A DNA stretch of 64,000 bases from Aphanomyces cochlioides (GCA_019828595.1 JAHQRK010000002.1:1302001-1366000), one strand, 5' to 3'. Counted from the stretch's first letter, positions 29,756-42,593 are shown. Numbers and translations: made by a program. Notes: a model not told the origin generated them from the sequence alone.

Positions 29756-32145
29756 ATGACTGGTTTTGCAATGGCTTCGCATGTCTCCGAAGACTACTTG
29801 CTGGCGGCAGTCAAATACAAGCTCACAGCACCCCCTACCGACAGAATCGGTGGATTCATTGTCAACGACATAATCGATTCCCAGCAGAAGCAAATTTTGG
29901 GAGTTTGAAGTATATCAGGTCGGCTCTCGACCAGCTCAGCCTTGAGCAAGGCTTCCGTGTGGTGAAGAAGTATCAAAGTTCAACTGACGCTCGTTGGATA
30001 TGCACAACATCAGCCTGCGAGTTCTTTGTACGAGCAAACAAGAAGAAAGATGGTTCTGTCATGATCACCGACATGAATTTGATGCACAACCATACTTTGT
30101 TTCACGAAAAATCAGCGAGACAACATCCTGGGGTGACGCATGAAACTGTACGTGATTTGTCTGTTTTGTGCTATGTTTTTTGTATTTGTACCATGTTATT
30201 TTGATACGTATTGAGTTTTACTGGTATATTATGTGATTTAATGTTATATACTATATTTTGAGTTATATATGAATACATAGTGTTTGTAACATTAACATAA
30301 TGATGCATATCAGTCGTGTGTGGTCTTTATACCTATTTACTAAAATTGGAGTAGATCTTGAACACACTTCAACCATACACCGATAAATTTGCCACAGACC
30401 CAAGAAATCTCACAGGACAGTTCATCATCGATCTCTTCCAGCGGGAGCACGGTCAAACCATCTCACCTTCGAGTGCAAGCATTGCGAAACGTGAGTTGGC
30501 ACGGTCGATGTATGGAAACGTTGATGCTTCGTTTGAGAAACTTGAAAACTATTTGCATCAGGTTGCTGATGCCAACCTTGGTTACTAGCAAACGTGGAAA
30601 CCCTTTTTGGTCACTTTTACAGAAGTATTTTTATCCCGGCGTTTTGTATATCCGCATTCGAATATTGCCAAAATGTCATTGCAATTGACGGTGTGTGCAA
30701 CATATACTGATTCTTATCAATCATGCATAGGAGCTCACCTAAAGGACCTGATGAACACTAATGGAACTCTCCTGGTTGCAGCAGCGAAGGATCCAAATAA
30801 CCACGTCATCGTTCTTGGTTTGGGATCTTTGGAGGCACATCTTACCACTCGTAGGCATAGCTATCGTTCCTGTCGAAAATGCCATTCACTGGACCTGGTT
30901 CTTAAAAAACTTGAAGTGCTCAGACATACTTCGAGCAGACTCGGTTATAATATCGGATCGTCAAAAAGGTAAACGATATTGCTATACATTTCGATGACGT
31001 GGGGTCATCGTCGTCATATTTTGTTGTGTTATGTTTTTACTGGTGTTTCTTGTGTTTTTTGCTTTTATACTGTTACATACCGTTGCATACTGTTGTTTAC
31101 TAGAACATTAGTGTTGTTTTTCTTTGTACTGAGATATACTGTTATATACGTTACGTTTTGTATTTACTGTTATATACGAAGACATTTCAGTATGTAAACT
31201 TAATGACTGATGCATTCTTTGCTAGGCCTTATTCAGGCGTGCGCCAATGTGTGCCCTGATGTACCTCACAGATATTGCATGCGTCACATTGTAGGAAACA
31301 TAAACGCTCAGGGTGGATTGCGACTTCCTGACGATCAAGTTGCAACAATTTACAAACTTGCCCGATTCGATAGTGTTGAAACATTTGAACGCATACACAA
31401 AAGACTTCATTCAATGAATTCATGTATGTTATTGACTATGCTCTATTAGACAATATGTTCGTAGATGCGGCGGAGTATTTACGTCAAATCCCGCTTGAAC
31501 ACTGGGTTACGTATGCATTTCCCCGTACAACATTCGACAACGTTACATCGAACCTCGCTGAATCTGCGAACAATTGGATTGGTGAAGAAGTTCGCAGTTC
31601 TGACTCTGTGACCTTGCATTTTTTGTACATGTTACACTTATTGAAGACTATCAACAAAAGACAGTAGGAAGCGAATAAATGCGTCTCACACTACTTCACT
31701 ACTTCACTAGAGGTGCTTGTGCATCGTGGCCTGACGATGGCCTTACTCCTGTGCAGCAAAAGCTGCTTGGTGTCATGAACACAAAATCAAAAAAGATTGC
31801 AGTATGCTCGACTGGTATGATTGTGTTACCGTATTTTAGATTGAAGTCGTTAACCCTGGCAAGACGTTCTTGACCATGTATTACGATCTCGAAACAACTA
31901 ATCAGCACCTTTGGCGTCTTGTTGATCTTGAAGCTAACACCTGCCAATGCCGCATGTGGTTCGACAGAAAGAGGCCATGCATTCATGCCGTGGCATGTTT
32001 GAATTCCATCGGCGTGGATCCTTTTACTTTGTACGACAAGATATATTCCATTGCTTCCTTCAGGGCTATTTACAGTGGCCATGTAACGCCGCTACCACCA
32101 CAAAACTTGCTGCGGAATACCCAGGCATTGGCCCCTGTAACGTGA
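29756..32145 (+). pseudogene. MULE-type transposase with SWIM zinc finger, decayed
   Basis: Pieces in order: an N-terminal fragment (29756-29910); a FAR1/WRKY-GCM1-like zinc finger (ARWICTTSACEFFVRA ... NHT, 29905-30147); an intron 30148-30354; the catalytic region (LVAAAKDPNNHVIVLGLG, IVPVENAIHWTWFLKNL, VIISDRQKG) with stops and frameshifts (TAG near 30586, shift near 30840); an intron 30969-31225; PDVPHRYCMRHIVGNIN; NLAESANNWI; and a SWIM finger (CQCRMWFDRKRPCIHAVA, 31945-31998). The two introns, 207 and 257 bp, are AT-rich and much longer than other introns here. No TIRs recognised. Mutator-like transposases cut and paste with 9-11 bp duplications. Confidence 0.78.
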
Positions 32146-32344
32146 GATCCGACAACATTCTCGACAAAGCCAGGCCCAAAGCCAAAGAGAAGGAAAAGAT
32201 CCAAAGGAATGTAAAAAATGTCAGCTTTCATACTTACACCGTCTGGATAATACATTGAGTGTCGTTTGAGATCATTAAATCCCATATTCTGGCGTTATGA
32301 ATAATGAAATCATATCATTAAGTATATGTTATAAACTCTCACGT

Positions 32345-32660
32345 TTGATAACAGCATATCACATTCGTTAACATTCAAATGAGGTATAGTGTGGAATATT
32401 GAAGAAAATGCACAATATAACTCTAAATGTAGGATATAACATTCTATTGCGTGATGTACGGAGGAATCACAGTCAATAACAGTAGATCATATTGGTTAAC
32501 ATTATTATAAAGTAAAGTGTAGGGCATATCATTATATTGCGTGATATCACATTCTATAACAGTAGATCACATTTGTTAACATTATAATATGGTAAAGTGT
32601 GAAATATACAAAAAAAGACACACAATAACATTAAATGTTGTATATAACATTACATATAGT
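32345..32660. repeat. AT-rich tandem repeat
   Basis: Phrases AACAGTAGATCACATTNGTTAACATT, AAAGTGT and ATAACATTCTATTGCGTGAT recur about every 100-130 bp in two to three degenerate copies. Non-coding. Confidence 0.6.
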
Positions 32661-32782
32661 ATTAAAACATATCTATTGTGATGAATGGATATGTACAAGG
32701 AGAGATTAGTATAAAACAGGAATAATACAAACATGACCGTCGGCAAAGTCAAATATTGATTTATCAAATTATCAAATGACTC

Positions 32783-33355
32783 TTAACACTTTCGTGCTTT
32801 TCCTTTTTTACCAGATGGAACCGACGTTCGCACGCTACGGCGAGCAGATGGGCGTTCCTCCATTGAATCGTCTTGATCCGCAGCAGTGGATTCGGCAAGA
32901 TCTTCGATACGTTCTTGAAGAATATTGCGCAAAATGTCATCAAGAGTCACAACAGGGTCAATACCCACATGTCGGCACAACAAAACACCAAGGCGAATGC
33001 TTGTTTCCGCGAGTGCGTTTTCGCGCTCAATATGGGCAATGACATCTTGTTCTTGGTCAGTCAAGGTGACAACTGCCGCAGATTGGGTTTGTTGCGGACG
33101 ATTTGCAGCGACGGCCACACGTTGTCGTCGCGGTGGCGCTTCTGGGCTCTCTTCATCGACCAATTCGCCGAAGATTGGACGGCCGCCGTGGAACCAATTG
33201 ACATTGGGGTGCATCTTCATAACATGTTGTGGGAATTGGTTGTTGGAAAATGACCCCTTGTGGATGCAACCGTCGATACGGCACCACCACCGACGCTTGT
33301 GGTTCTTCATCCCAGTCGACGTCAGTATCGAATGGACAAATGATTTTGGTGGCAT
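32783..33355 (-). CDS. Unknown protein with C2H2-like zinc finger, probably transposon-linked
   Basis: A 190-aa intact frame with ATG at 33355-33353. Residues about 25-50 read CRIDGC ... QHVMKMHPNVNWF, with spacing C-4-C then H-4-H as in a C2H2/BED-type finger. The middle is helical (DQEQDVIAHIERENALAETSIRLGVLLC); the end is Ser/Arg/Lys-rich, as in DNA-binding proteins. I do not recognise the family. It lies between the MULE relic and a Harbinger fragment, so an accessory transposon protein is likely, but a host gene is not excluded. Confidence 0.5.
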   Translation of the reverse strand: MPPKSFVHSILTSTGMKNHKRRWWCRIDGCIHKGSFSNNQFPQHVMKMHPNVNWFHGGRPIFGELVDEESPEAPPRRQRVAVAANRPQQTQSAAVVTLTDQEQDVIAHIERENALAETSIRLGVLLCRHVGIDPVVTLDDILRNILQERIEDLAESTAADQDDSMEERPSARRSVRTSVPSGKKGKARKC

Positions 33356-33489
33356 TGAATAAAAACAAATTATGGCCTATCATTTTATTTTTATTTTTAG
33401 CCAATAGAAGTGTTTCAGAGTGTTTTACTCATCTCTGACAATTTCGATTGTTTTATCCGGTATTTTCGGTAATTATACGGATTGCATGT

Positions 33490-34068
33490 GAGAGATGCTA
33501 TCATATGGAACGTCAGCCGACGCTCAGAACGAATATTGTCGCTTGGCTCACGCAACAGCACACGAAGCTTGTGAACGATTCTGTGCTGCGGTCATTGCAG
33601 CGTTTGGAAAGGAATACCTGAGGTCTCCAACAGTTGATGATCTACAAAGAATTTTAGCGTGCAACTCTCAATGAGGCTTTTCTGGCATGATTGGTTGTCT
33701 CGATTGCTACAATTGGCCTTGGCGGAATTGCCCAAATGCCTGGCAAGGGCAATTCAAAGGCGTCAAAGGTACATCCATTGTTCTAGAAGCAGCTTGCTCG
33801 TATGATCTGTGGATTTGGCATTGCTTCTTTGGAATGCCAGGTACATGTAATGAATTTAGGAGGCTAACTAGATTGATAGGAAGCATGAACGACATCAATG
33901 TGCTCCAGCGATCGAACCTGATGGATGACATAATTAATGGATGTGGTCCGCGTGTTGAATACACATTGAATGGACAATTATTCCAACACCCGTACTGGTT
34001 AGTTGATGGGATCTATCCATCTTGGGCTACGATTGTCAAGACAATATCCGACCCTACGATGCTCTTGA
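33490..34068 (+). pseudogene. Harbinger DDE transposase fragment (Harbinger-3)
   Basis: Decayed frame with LAHATAHEACERFCAAVIAAFG, a stop near 33672, then GCLDCYNWPWRNCPNAWQGQF (first aspartate), SMNDINVLQRS (second) and YWLVDGIYPSWATIVKTI, closely matching the order in Harbinger-1. A 14-residue insertion (TCNEFRRLTRLIGS) appears before SMND. It ends abruptly at copia gag sequence at about 34069; the third acidic residue is gone. Confidence 0.75.
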
Positions 34069-37000
34069 TGCCAATGTCAAGATTAACCATGGCTTTGCAG
34101 TTCACCAATTTTTGCGAAGTCTGGACCACCGCTTTGACAGCTTTGTCCACTTCCAGTTTCATCGACTTCAGAATGGGGACGATGTTGATGAAACAACTCT
34201 GCCGAAGATCTTCACTGCACTTCTTCAGCAAGACACACACATACCGTATGACACGTCAGCTCCTCTGAACCATTCAATGCTGCCTTTGCCATGACTCCAC
34301 GTCGGCCCCGCCGCAATCAAGCCCAACCCCGCAATCCTGTCGTCTGCTCATACTGCAACATCCGGAATCACACTGAGGATGTCTGCCGCCGCAAAATAGC
34401 AGATCAACGCCAGCAGCAGCAACAACAATCGGGTCAAAACCCTGGCTCTTCTCAACGCCGTGTCCGTTACTTAACGGGACCTTCTGAAGCACCTGTTGAA
34501 GCTCCATCGACGACTGACCGTACATCTGGTCAACAACGACAGAATACGCCTCGTCGAAACAACTCGCGACCTTCCAACACCAACCATGCTAGTATGATGG
34601 TGTACACGTCGAGCTTCACATTGCAGACTTCCACTCCATCTGTTCCTATCTCGTCAGACTGGATCCTGGACTCTGGTGCTTGCGATCACTACTGCAACAA
34701 CGCTGCTTGGTTTAAGAACCTAAGACCCCACGAAGGGGCTGTTCGAGCTGCTAACGGAGAAGACATGCTAATTGAAGGATGCGGAACTGTTGTTCTTGAA
34801 ATGAACACAACCGCTGGCATCGTCTCAGTCACCCTTGATGACGTTTGGTACATCCCTACCATCCAGTTCAACTTGTTCTCCCTACCAAGAGTCACGGAAC
34901 GAGGATTCAGCATCAAGTTCATCCGCAATGCCTGCTTTATCACGCGTAATGATGAAGTATACGCGCAAGGCTTCAAGCACAACCTGCTTTATACGTTGGA
35001 TATCGCCAATCCTCTTCCAATTGTCCCCGATGAGCCTTCCCGGGATTTTTCAAACCTCTCTTTGGCTACAACTCCATCTGCCGATGTCTGGCATGCTCGA
35101 CTTGGTCATATTAGCGTCAAGCATATGAATAAGACTCGTCAATACACTAAAGGGATTGATATTGATGACTGCAAACATCAATTTTGTGAAAGTTGCCTCG
35201 CTGGAAAACAATCGCGACTGCGCTTTCCACAGCGGTCATTAACCTCGTCTTCCGCGCCGTTTGATCTTGTTCACTCGGACATTTGTGGACCGATGCGTCA
35301 TCCCTCCATCAGCAATCGAGCGCGATACTTTATCACGTTCACCGATGACTATTCGCGATATGGCTTCGTGTATTTTCTGAAGCACAAGTGGGAAGCTCTA
35401 CAACGTTTTCAAGCCTTTACAGCTTTCTGTCGCACGCAATTTGATCGACAAGTGCGTTGCCTTCGTTCTGACAATGGCGGAGAATACATTTTACATGCCT
35501 TCTCTACTTTTCTCATTGAGAACGGCATTCGCCATGAGAAGACAGTGCCCCACACTCCGCAACAAAATGGAGCCAGCGAACGAATGAATCGAACACTGGT
35601 CGAATGTGCTCGTGCTATGCTGCATTATTCGCATATACCCTTGCAATTTTGGGCTGAAGCTGTAGCTCATGCTATGTATCTTCGAAACCGCTCGTACTCT
35701 TCATCCACACCTGGTACAACACCCTTTGAACGCCTCTGGAAATCCAAACCAGACCTATCCAAACTGCGCATTTTTGGTTGTGAAGCCTATGCTCTTATTG
35801 ATGAAAGTGCTCGCTCCAAGTTTGCATCCAGAACTATTCGTACAATGTACGTTGGGAATGAGCCTAATGTCAAGGGATACTGTTTGTACTGTCAGAAATT
35901 TTTCGTCAGTCGGAACGTTAAATTTAATGAAGCGAATTCCTACCATGCGAATTCTCCTCCGCTTCTCTTGCCCGCGCAAGACGTTTTTGCTGATGAAGAC
36001 TCTCCAAGAGATGAAAGTCCTCCACCTCCACGACGCTCGACTCGTATTCGTCGACCTCCAACGCGATTCATGGATACAACTCCAGTTTTCCAACCTGCTG
36101 CGAGTTCACCTCCACAAAGCTCTTCTGTCGCGACATCTGAACAACATGAAGATGTCATTGACGACTCTGTGTCCAATGCTCAAGAGGAAGTCAACACGAT
36201 GATTGAAGACACTTCAACTTCGATCCCGGTTGCTCTCGACGACTCTGAGGATATGGACGTATCCACTATCTATGATGCGCCTTTCCTGCGTCGTAGACCT
36301 CGTGAAGAAACTATTGACGAAGACTTTGAAACAGAAGACGACATAATCGTTTCTAAACGTCAACGTATTCTTGATGCATTTGCTGTTCACTCTACTGGCC
36401 TCCCTACAACTATTCAACAAGCACATTCTTCACCAGAACGAGAAGAATGGATCAAGGCCACTGATGCTGATACGACTCTCTCATGGAACATGAAACCTGG
36501 ACACTCTGCGAACTACCCCCTGGTCGCAAACCCATTGGTTGTCGGTGGTTATTTACCAAGAAATATTCTGCCGATGGTTCTCTCTTGCGATACAAAGCAC
36601 GCCTTGTTGCTCAAGGTTTTACTCAAGTTGCTGGTATCGACTATACGGACATTTTTGCTCCTGTGATTCGTACGTCAAGTATTCGCTTTCTACTTGCTCT
36701 TGCTGCTTTGCAATCGATGCAAATATGTCACATGGATGTACAAACTGCCTTCCTCAATGGAACTTTACAAGAAACGCTCTACATGCGTCAACCGCCTGGA
36801 TGTGTCCAACCTGGACAAGACCATCTTGTTTGCCGTCTAAACAAGAGTATTTATGGTCTGAAGCAATCCTCGCGAGAATGGAATTCTGCTCTCGATTCCT
36901 ATTTTAAGTCAAAAGGCTTTGTTCAGCTGAAGACTGACCCCTGCATCTATTTTCAACGTACAAGACAAGATTTAGTTTTGGTGGGCGTCTACGTTGACGA

Positions 37001-38055
37001 CTTCATTCTACTCTCTACAAGCAGTGCTGTGCTTGAGACAACCAAACGCAACTTAAGTTCTCGATTTCACATGAAAGACCTTGGCAACTTGACTTTTTGC
37101 CTTGGTATAGAAGTCGACCGACAACAAGATGGATCAATTTTTCTCCATCAGCGGAAGTACATTTTGGATTTACTCGATACACACGGGTTTACAGACTGCA
37201 ATCCAATCTCGACTCCTCAAGCAAGTTCAGCTACAAGTTCTTCTACGGCTTCATCACCGTTGCCTTTCCGCCAAGTGGTGGGCGAACTTCTGTACCTGAC
37301 TACGACAACTCGTCCCGACATAGCCTATACTGTAACTTTGCTGTCAAGACACCTCAATGAAACTGCTGAAGAACATCAACAGATAGCAAAACGCGTATTA
37401 CGCTACCTCAAAGGAACACAAGAGTATGGTCTACTACACTCCAAGTCTGACAAAGAAGATTTTACGATCGATCTCTATGTTGACGCTGACTATGCGAACG
37501 ACATTTCTACTCGACGATCGACTTCTGGCTTCCTTCTCTTTCTCAACGGATGCTTGATTTCGTGGAAATCAAAGCTACAGAATATCGTTGCTCTTTCGAC
37601 TTGTGAAGCCGAGTACATTTCAATGTCCTATGGTCTCCAAGAAGCACTCTGGCTCAAGTCTCTACTCGAAGAACTCCAATTGGTTATCAAGTTACCCATC
37701 AACGTTTACGAAGACAACCAAAGCACTATCAAGATGGCTGAGAATCCAACTCTTCAACAAAGGACTAAGCATATCGATGTCCGCCATCACATCATCCGTG
37801 ATCTAGTCAAGCAGCGCATCATCAAGATCAACTACTGCCAAACCAACTCAATGCTCGCTGACATTCTCACGAAGGCTCTACCCAAACCCAAGTTTGAAGA
37901 GCACATGCCGAAGCTTGTGACCTCCATTCCCCCAAGCAACAATGAAGAAACGTCTCGATTAGAGGGGAGTGTTGAGGAACGTGTCGCCAGTGTGCGCCAA
38001 ATATTTGATCCCCCCAATCAAATGTTTGGTGCACACACACGTCACTTAATCTAGC
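34069..38055 (+). pseudogene. Ty1/copia polyprotein, 5'-truncated and frameshifted
   Basis: Order is C-terminal gag with a CCHC knuckle (CSYCNIRNHTEDVC), protease (DWILDSGACDHYC), integrase (HARLGH ... CESC, then SDICGPM, RSDNGGEY, NGASERMNRT), reverse transcriptase (FAPVIRTSSIRFLLA, CHMDVQTAFLNG, GVYVDDFILLS) and RNase H (DADYANDISTRRSTSGFLLF, LSTCEAEY, EDNQSTIKM). The copia order, integrase before RT, is clear. The start is inside gag next to Harbinger-3; a one-base frameshift near 36480 separates integrase from RT. The last residues read into the LTR. Confidence 0.92.
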
Positions 38056-38190
38056 GTTCTCCATCGTCTCATTGGCGATGGCCACACGCATTGCCAGCAC
38101 GACTACACTGTCTACTTCAAGAACAAGCTTTCATTTTCACTTAGTTATGCATATACTCTAGTGTAGTCTTACATTTTAGTCTAACTTGAT
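37970..38190 (+). repeat. Copia 3' LTR (start clear, end uncertain)
   Basis: The purine tract TTAGAGGGGAG (37959-37969) is followed by TGTTGAGGAACG, a standard polypurine-tract/LTR junction. I cannot place the CA end; about 38190 is a guess just before an unrelated Myb-like fragment. No 5' LTR is present, consistent with 5' truncation. Confidence 0.6.
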
Positions 38191-38209
38191 GATCTCACTT
38201 TCCATTTCA

Positions 38210-38640
38210 CCTCAAGAGGAAACATATGAAGAACTGGCGCGTGCTCTGAAGAAATGGGGCGTCCATTCGACAAAACGCAAGTTCAAAATAAGGTAACATC
38301 TATCAATTCACCAGCTTACGCATAACTACATAGCTTCAAGATCTAAAAAAAACAATGGTTCAAATGTGATGCAAAAAGGAAGCAAACTGGCAACAAGCCT
38401 GCTAAAAAACTGCCACGATTTTATGATGTAATGTATGAGTATTTTAGTGTTCTGCCAGGACTTTCTGTGGGATCCCTGATGACGACCGATCCTAATCCTC
38501 CCCAACCAAGCGAAGACGACACAGCAAGTGACGACGGGGAGAACAGCGACATGGAATTGTTGAGCGAAAATGAGCCCGACGAGTCTGAAAGAGAACAGCC
38601 GATGATGTTGTCAAAAGAGGCAGTTTCCGAACGAAGGTAG
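38210..38640 (+). pseudogene. Trihelix/Myb-like fragment
   Basis: Frames include YEELARALKKWGVHSTKRKFKI near 38222-38290 and later an acidic stretch (SEDDTASDDGENSDMELLSENEPDESERE, 38510-38590), resembling the SANT-type accessory proteins of DNA transposons. Several stops; no complete domain. Confidence 0.35.
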
Positions 38641-39489
38641 TGAGGACATCGCAATGGCAATAGTTGCGGCAGCGGCGTAAGCCGCGACCGCAGCAACGAA
38701 AGACTCTGTATCCATAGCTCAGCAAACAGAAACTGACTTCCCCGGCCACAGAATACGACCAAGACGTTATACGGATAATACATTTCGGTTATTGTGAGGC
38801 AGTCTCGGTATCGGTTTTTCCCCGACCAACCTCGAAGGATTCCCTTTCGACCTCCTGAGGTGCGCTGTCCGAAGACTCGACCTTGAAAACATACAAAACA
38901 CAATTCATTAAGAGGGGAGTCACCAGCGAGCCAAGCCAATTATGAGCCAATGAATTTTGGTAGTCGCTGAGGCGAATCTAGTAAATGGAGACAATTTCCA
39001 TTCCACCGGTGAGGAGCCAAGTGTGCGCCAATCGTATTTATCCGTAGAATCCGAATATCGTTTCTATTTTGCATGTGCGGCCACACAGATCATGTTGGCG
39101 TCTACTGCTCTCGCTCGCTCAATGATGCGTGAAACGTTGGAGTCTAATGACATTGATGCGTTGGTTCAGTTGCTCAATGACTCATCGTCATCTGGAAGTG
39201 AAGATCTAACCACGCCAAAGCCAAGAAAAGCGCCAAATATCGACCGACACGCCCAAGAAGGAGCGCGGCGACCCGCTCCCGTGCAATTCCTTGCAAATTG
39301 GGACTTTTGCCATCAACTGCACCCATCATGTCAGCTGCCGTCACGTACAGCGACGAGGGGTCAAATTATTTTAAAATTTCACACCCATATATATTTTGAC
39401 AAAATGCAACCAAATCCACCTTAAAAAGCCCTTTTTAGTGAAATAAATGCCGGTGACATATTATGATCATATTATTTGGTGTCATATTA
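38641..39489. other. Mostly non-coding
   Basis: A small frame (38957-39424) ends in an acidic/Ser-rich segment (IDALVQLLNDSSSSGSEDL) without known domain. Otherwise no feature; the last 70 bp is AT-rich. Confidence 0.35.
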
Positions 39490-39790
39490 TTACAATTGAC
39501 ATGAGCTCCGTTGGCACAGTTTCGAATTTACACAAACAAGAACCGTCTGGCGAAAGCTCTTATACTCGCCGCACTCGATGACCAACACGTGCGAATGGTT
39601 AAGAAGTGTCAACATGCTTCTTCCATGATTAACATACTCCGCGACCGATATGGCAACAAGTCATTTCTGGGACAAGGCCATCTATTCCTATTGAAGACTC
39701 GAATGGAACCCACTGAATCTGCACGCGTGTACTGCGACCGCTTCAAGATGACACTTGAAGGTATGAGCCATTGGAAAGCCAATCCATTCG
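39490..39790 (+). pseudogene. Copia gag N-terminal fragment
   Basis: The frame (NRLAKALILAALDDQHVRMVKKC, ASSMINILRDRYGNKS, MTLEGMSH) has the UBN2-type copia gag pattern. It would precede the gag piece that starts at 34069, yet lies 5.4 kb downstream of it in the same orientation. It stops near 39775 and is followed by unrelated SANT-type sequence. Confidence 0.6.
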
Positions 39791-39890
39791 TCCAATCAAG
39801 TGTAATCAAGATTAATGTATCACCCAATCCTTGCCGTAGTTTGCCCAGTTCACCCGTTGTTCAGTTTCCAACAATACCTCGAGTCATGGG

Positions 39891-40562
39891 AAGTGGAAGG
39901 AAGTGGCCGACAGAAGAAGACTTGCAACTCTGCCGCACGGTTATGCATGTGTCACAAAACGCGCTGACGGGGTCGGATCAAAAGTGCTCTGTGTACTGTG
40001 AGAAAGTGTTTCAGCATTTCTCTGAAGAATTCCCCGGACGCACATTGTGCGCCATCAAGAATCGGTGGAAGTCGGCCATCCAGCCCGCCACGAACACGTT
40101 TTGCGGTCACTACGCTACGATATTGTCTGCACCCCAAAGTGGTTGGGGTGAAGGAGACGTCAGAAATGCTGCTTTAGAGTTGTATGAGCGCAAACAAAAC
40201 TCACCGTTCGAGCATATGCTGTGCTGGGAATATCTTCGCGACAAACCCAAATGGAATGATATCAAACGTGCACCACTAGACTTGGAAGCAGCAGAGCCAA
40301 CCTCACGCAATTGAAAAAACGACCAATGGGTATTGATACAATGAAGGACATCGTAGCAAGAGACAATGACAAAAAGCAAAAATACGACGAGTTGCTTGAA
40401 GGTACAAAAGCCCGCAATGCTCTCATTGCCGAACAAAATCGTTTGTTTCTATTTTCCATCAAGGACGCCGATATTCCAGATGAATCTCGTGCTTACTTTG
40501 CCCAACGGCGAGCTCTTGCTATGAAAGAAATCGAAAATGAAATGAAGTTAAAAGACATGTAG
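39891..40562 (+). pseudogene. Myb/SANT (NAM-associated) transposon accessory gene, one stop
   Basis: GSGRKWPTEEDLQLCRTVMHVS ... FPGRTLCAIKNRWKSAIQ is a trihelix/SANT domain as in Harbinger-1's second protein; the C-terminal part (KKRPMGIDTMKDIVARDNDKKQKYDELLEGTKARNALIAEQNRL) is the NAM-associated helix region. TGA ends the first frame at 40312-40314 and the second frame overlaps, so a frameshift breaks it. The ATG at 39885 (or nearby) fits as start. Confidence 0.7.
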
Positions 40563-41530
40563 TTAGCACATTTAGCAATAATTTTGCTACTGGGATATTG
40601 CCCATATATGATCCACAAGATGTGAGCGCAATGATAAATGTGTGTCAAGTGATCGGATGCTTTTAGATCATGAGGCGATTGCAGTGATAGTCCAAGTTGG
40701 TAAGTCTTCTAAAGCCGTCTCTCGCGTTGCAACCAATCCAATTTCCTCAATGCGTCGACTTGTATGAGATGAAGCAACGGCACGACGTTTGGCTGCTCGA
40801 CGTCGTCGTTTGTTGTTTTGGACGTCCAGTCTGGGCAAGAAATCAATGCTGTTCAAGACGGTTCTTTTTGTCTTTCATTCTCGACGATCATACTCCTCCG
40901 GTCCGAAATAAACATACCATATTCTTTGGATTGGCGGAATACGTATATCACTTTCTACTCATCAAGTCACGAGACGTCAAGCTACCACATGGCTCAATAA
41001 ACCAAGCAGCGACAAGTTCGACTGCAATCGTGCTGCAATACGCCGTCCATGGTCTCAAGCAGAGCAATCCCTCGCCGACGGCGCGTTGGTTGCGGATACA
41101 AGCAGCCGCATGAAAGGTATTATATTATAGAGTTTATATTTCATATTTTCAGTTCATACTTTATTCAAGTACAAGATTTGGTGCTTTTATTTTGGACCAA
41201 GCAAAAATAGTACATGGTACATCTGCGGCATCTGTGTTAAGAATATCATATTTTTGTATGGGGTGTGGTAAAGATTCCAACACAAATGCCTGGAATCCAT
41301 GTTCAATGATAAATTTATACTTGATTTCATTATATGTATCCGGAAAGTGCAAGATTCCAGGCAACTGTGTTAGAGAATCCATCACATTTATTTACATTCG
41401 GCTGATTGGCCAATATTATAAAGCTAGAAGTACTGAGCAGCATCAAGCAAAGTTGAAAAACTTTTAGATGCAATCGCTCTTAACTCCAATACTTTGCATT
41501 GCTCGAGCAATCAAAATTTCATAAGGCATT
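40563..41530. other. No recognisable gene
   Basis: Small frames on both strands (40697-41113 plus; 41161-41385 minus, 74 aa) show no motif. Flanked by the SANT relic and a MITE. Confidence 0.35.
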
Positions 41531-41953
41531 AGTGGTGTTCAATTATGCTTGATGAAAGCACTTGACTGATGGCTAAATTAAATAAATCAATTCTATTGGT
41601 CGAAACTAGGTATTTTTTGTTCCATCAATCAAACGTTGGGCCGTCAACAAAATCGTTGACGGCTCAAGAGTGATTGATGGGAGAGATTGATGAACGGCTA
41701 CCATTGATAACCAAGCGCATCGGAGTTAGGTCTCTTAATGGAAAAGCTGTGTCAGGAGATTGTGAACAAGCTTCAAGTCCATGGACAAAGCAGACTATCG
41801 CTGCTTGTCGGTATTCTGCAGCATCTAAGCATCACCATGCAATCAATCAAGTTGGTCTTCACATCAACAATTCGATGAAAAGAGACTATTGGACGAAAAT
41901 GAAATTGTTAATTCTTTCATCAATCAAACAATCAATCACAATTGAACACCACT
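41531..41953. mobile_element. MITE-like element
   Basis: AGTGGTGTTCAAT at 41531-41543 is the reverse complement of ATTGAACACCACT at 41941-41953, and the similarity continues inward imperfectly (TGATGAAAG). The 423-bp length without a gene fits a MITE. No clear target duplication seen. It contains a 9-bp hairpin at 41640-41663 (GCCGTCAAC / GTTGACGGC). Confidence 0.6.
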
Positions 41954-42593
41954 GTTCTATGTATTTGAGGATTATTCTAACGAAATTTATTTAATGTGCC
42001 AGTGGCTTGCTGCGATTTTTCTGAATTGTTTGCCTCTGCTGTTCCTCATTGCTGAACTAGATGAATTTGGTCGAATTCACCAGCACGGCATATTTTAAAC
42101 TAATGAACATAACTGTGTTGTGAGTAATAATAAAGTTCAGGTGTCCAAATGAATGGCACAAAGCGTCTCGTTGTTCTGTGATTTGTTTATGCATCGGTAT
42201 CGGTGGTAATAGTCATAGTAGATCGCACGATCAATTTGAGAAACACTTCAGCAGAAGTGTTGAGAATTGCAAAGCTTTGTTGAAGGGAAAATTTACGAAA
42301 ATGCAGTTTGATGTCATTGTTTATTCAGACTTGTGAAAGAGATATCTTCATCAGAGATCTTAAGGGAGGGCGACAAAGGAAGATATACGACTGTATTTAT
42401 TATTGTGGGCGATAAACAGAGAGAAAGCATTCACCCTCTTGTGTTTCAAAGAATGGAATTAAATCTTTGCAAGAAGCTGCTATGTTCTCTGAACATTTCA
42501 TGTCTGTGAAAATAGACTTATGACCAATCATATTGAGTATTTTGGTGTGATGAAACTCCTAACACAGATGGCGTCATTATATACGTTTATCTC
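41954..42593. other. No recognisable gene
   Basis: AT-rich sequence with no open frame of note. A word TCAGGTGTCCA at 42138-42148 resembles the mirror of TGGACACCTGA at 43698-43708 and might be the far end of the element carrying the next gene. Confidence 0.35.

Noticed and set aside
31419..31447. 26-nt intron in the MULE relic (GTATGTTATTG...TATTAG)
   Set aside because: It would restore the frame, but at 26 nt it is below any intron length otherwise seen here; a frameshift in a decayed gene is simpler.
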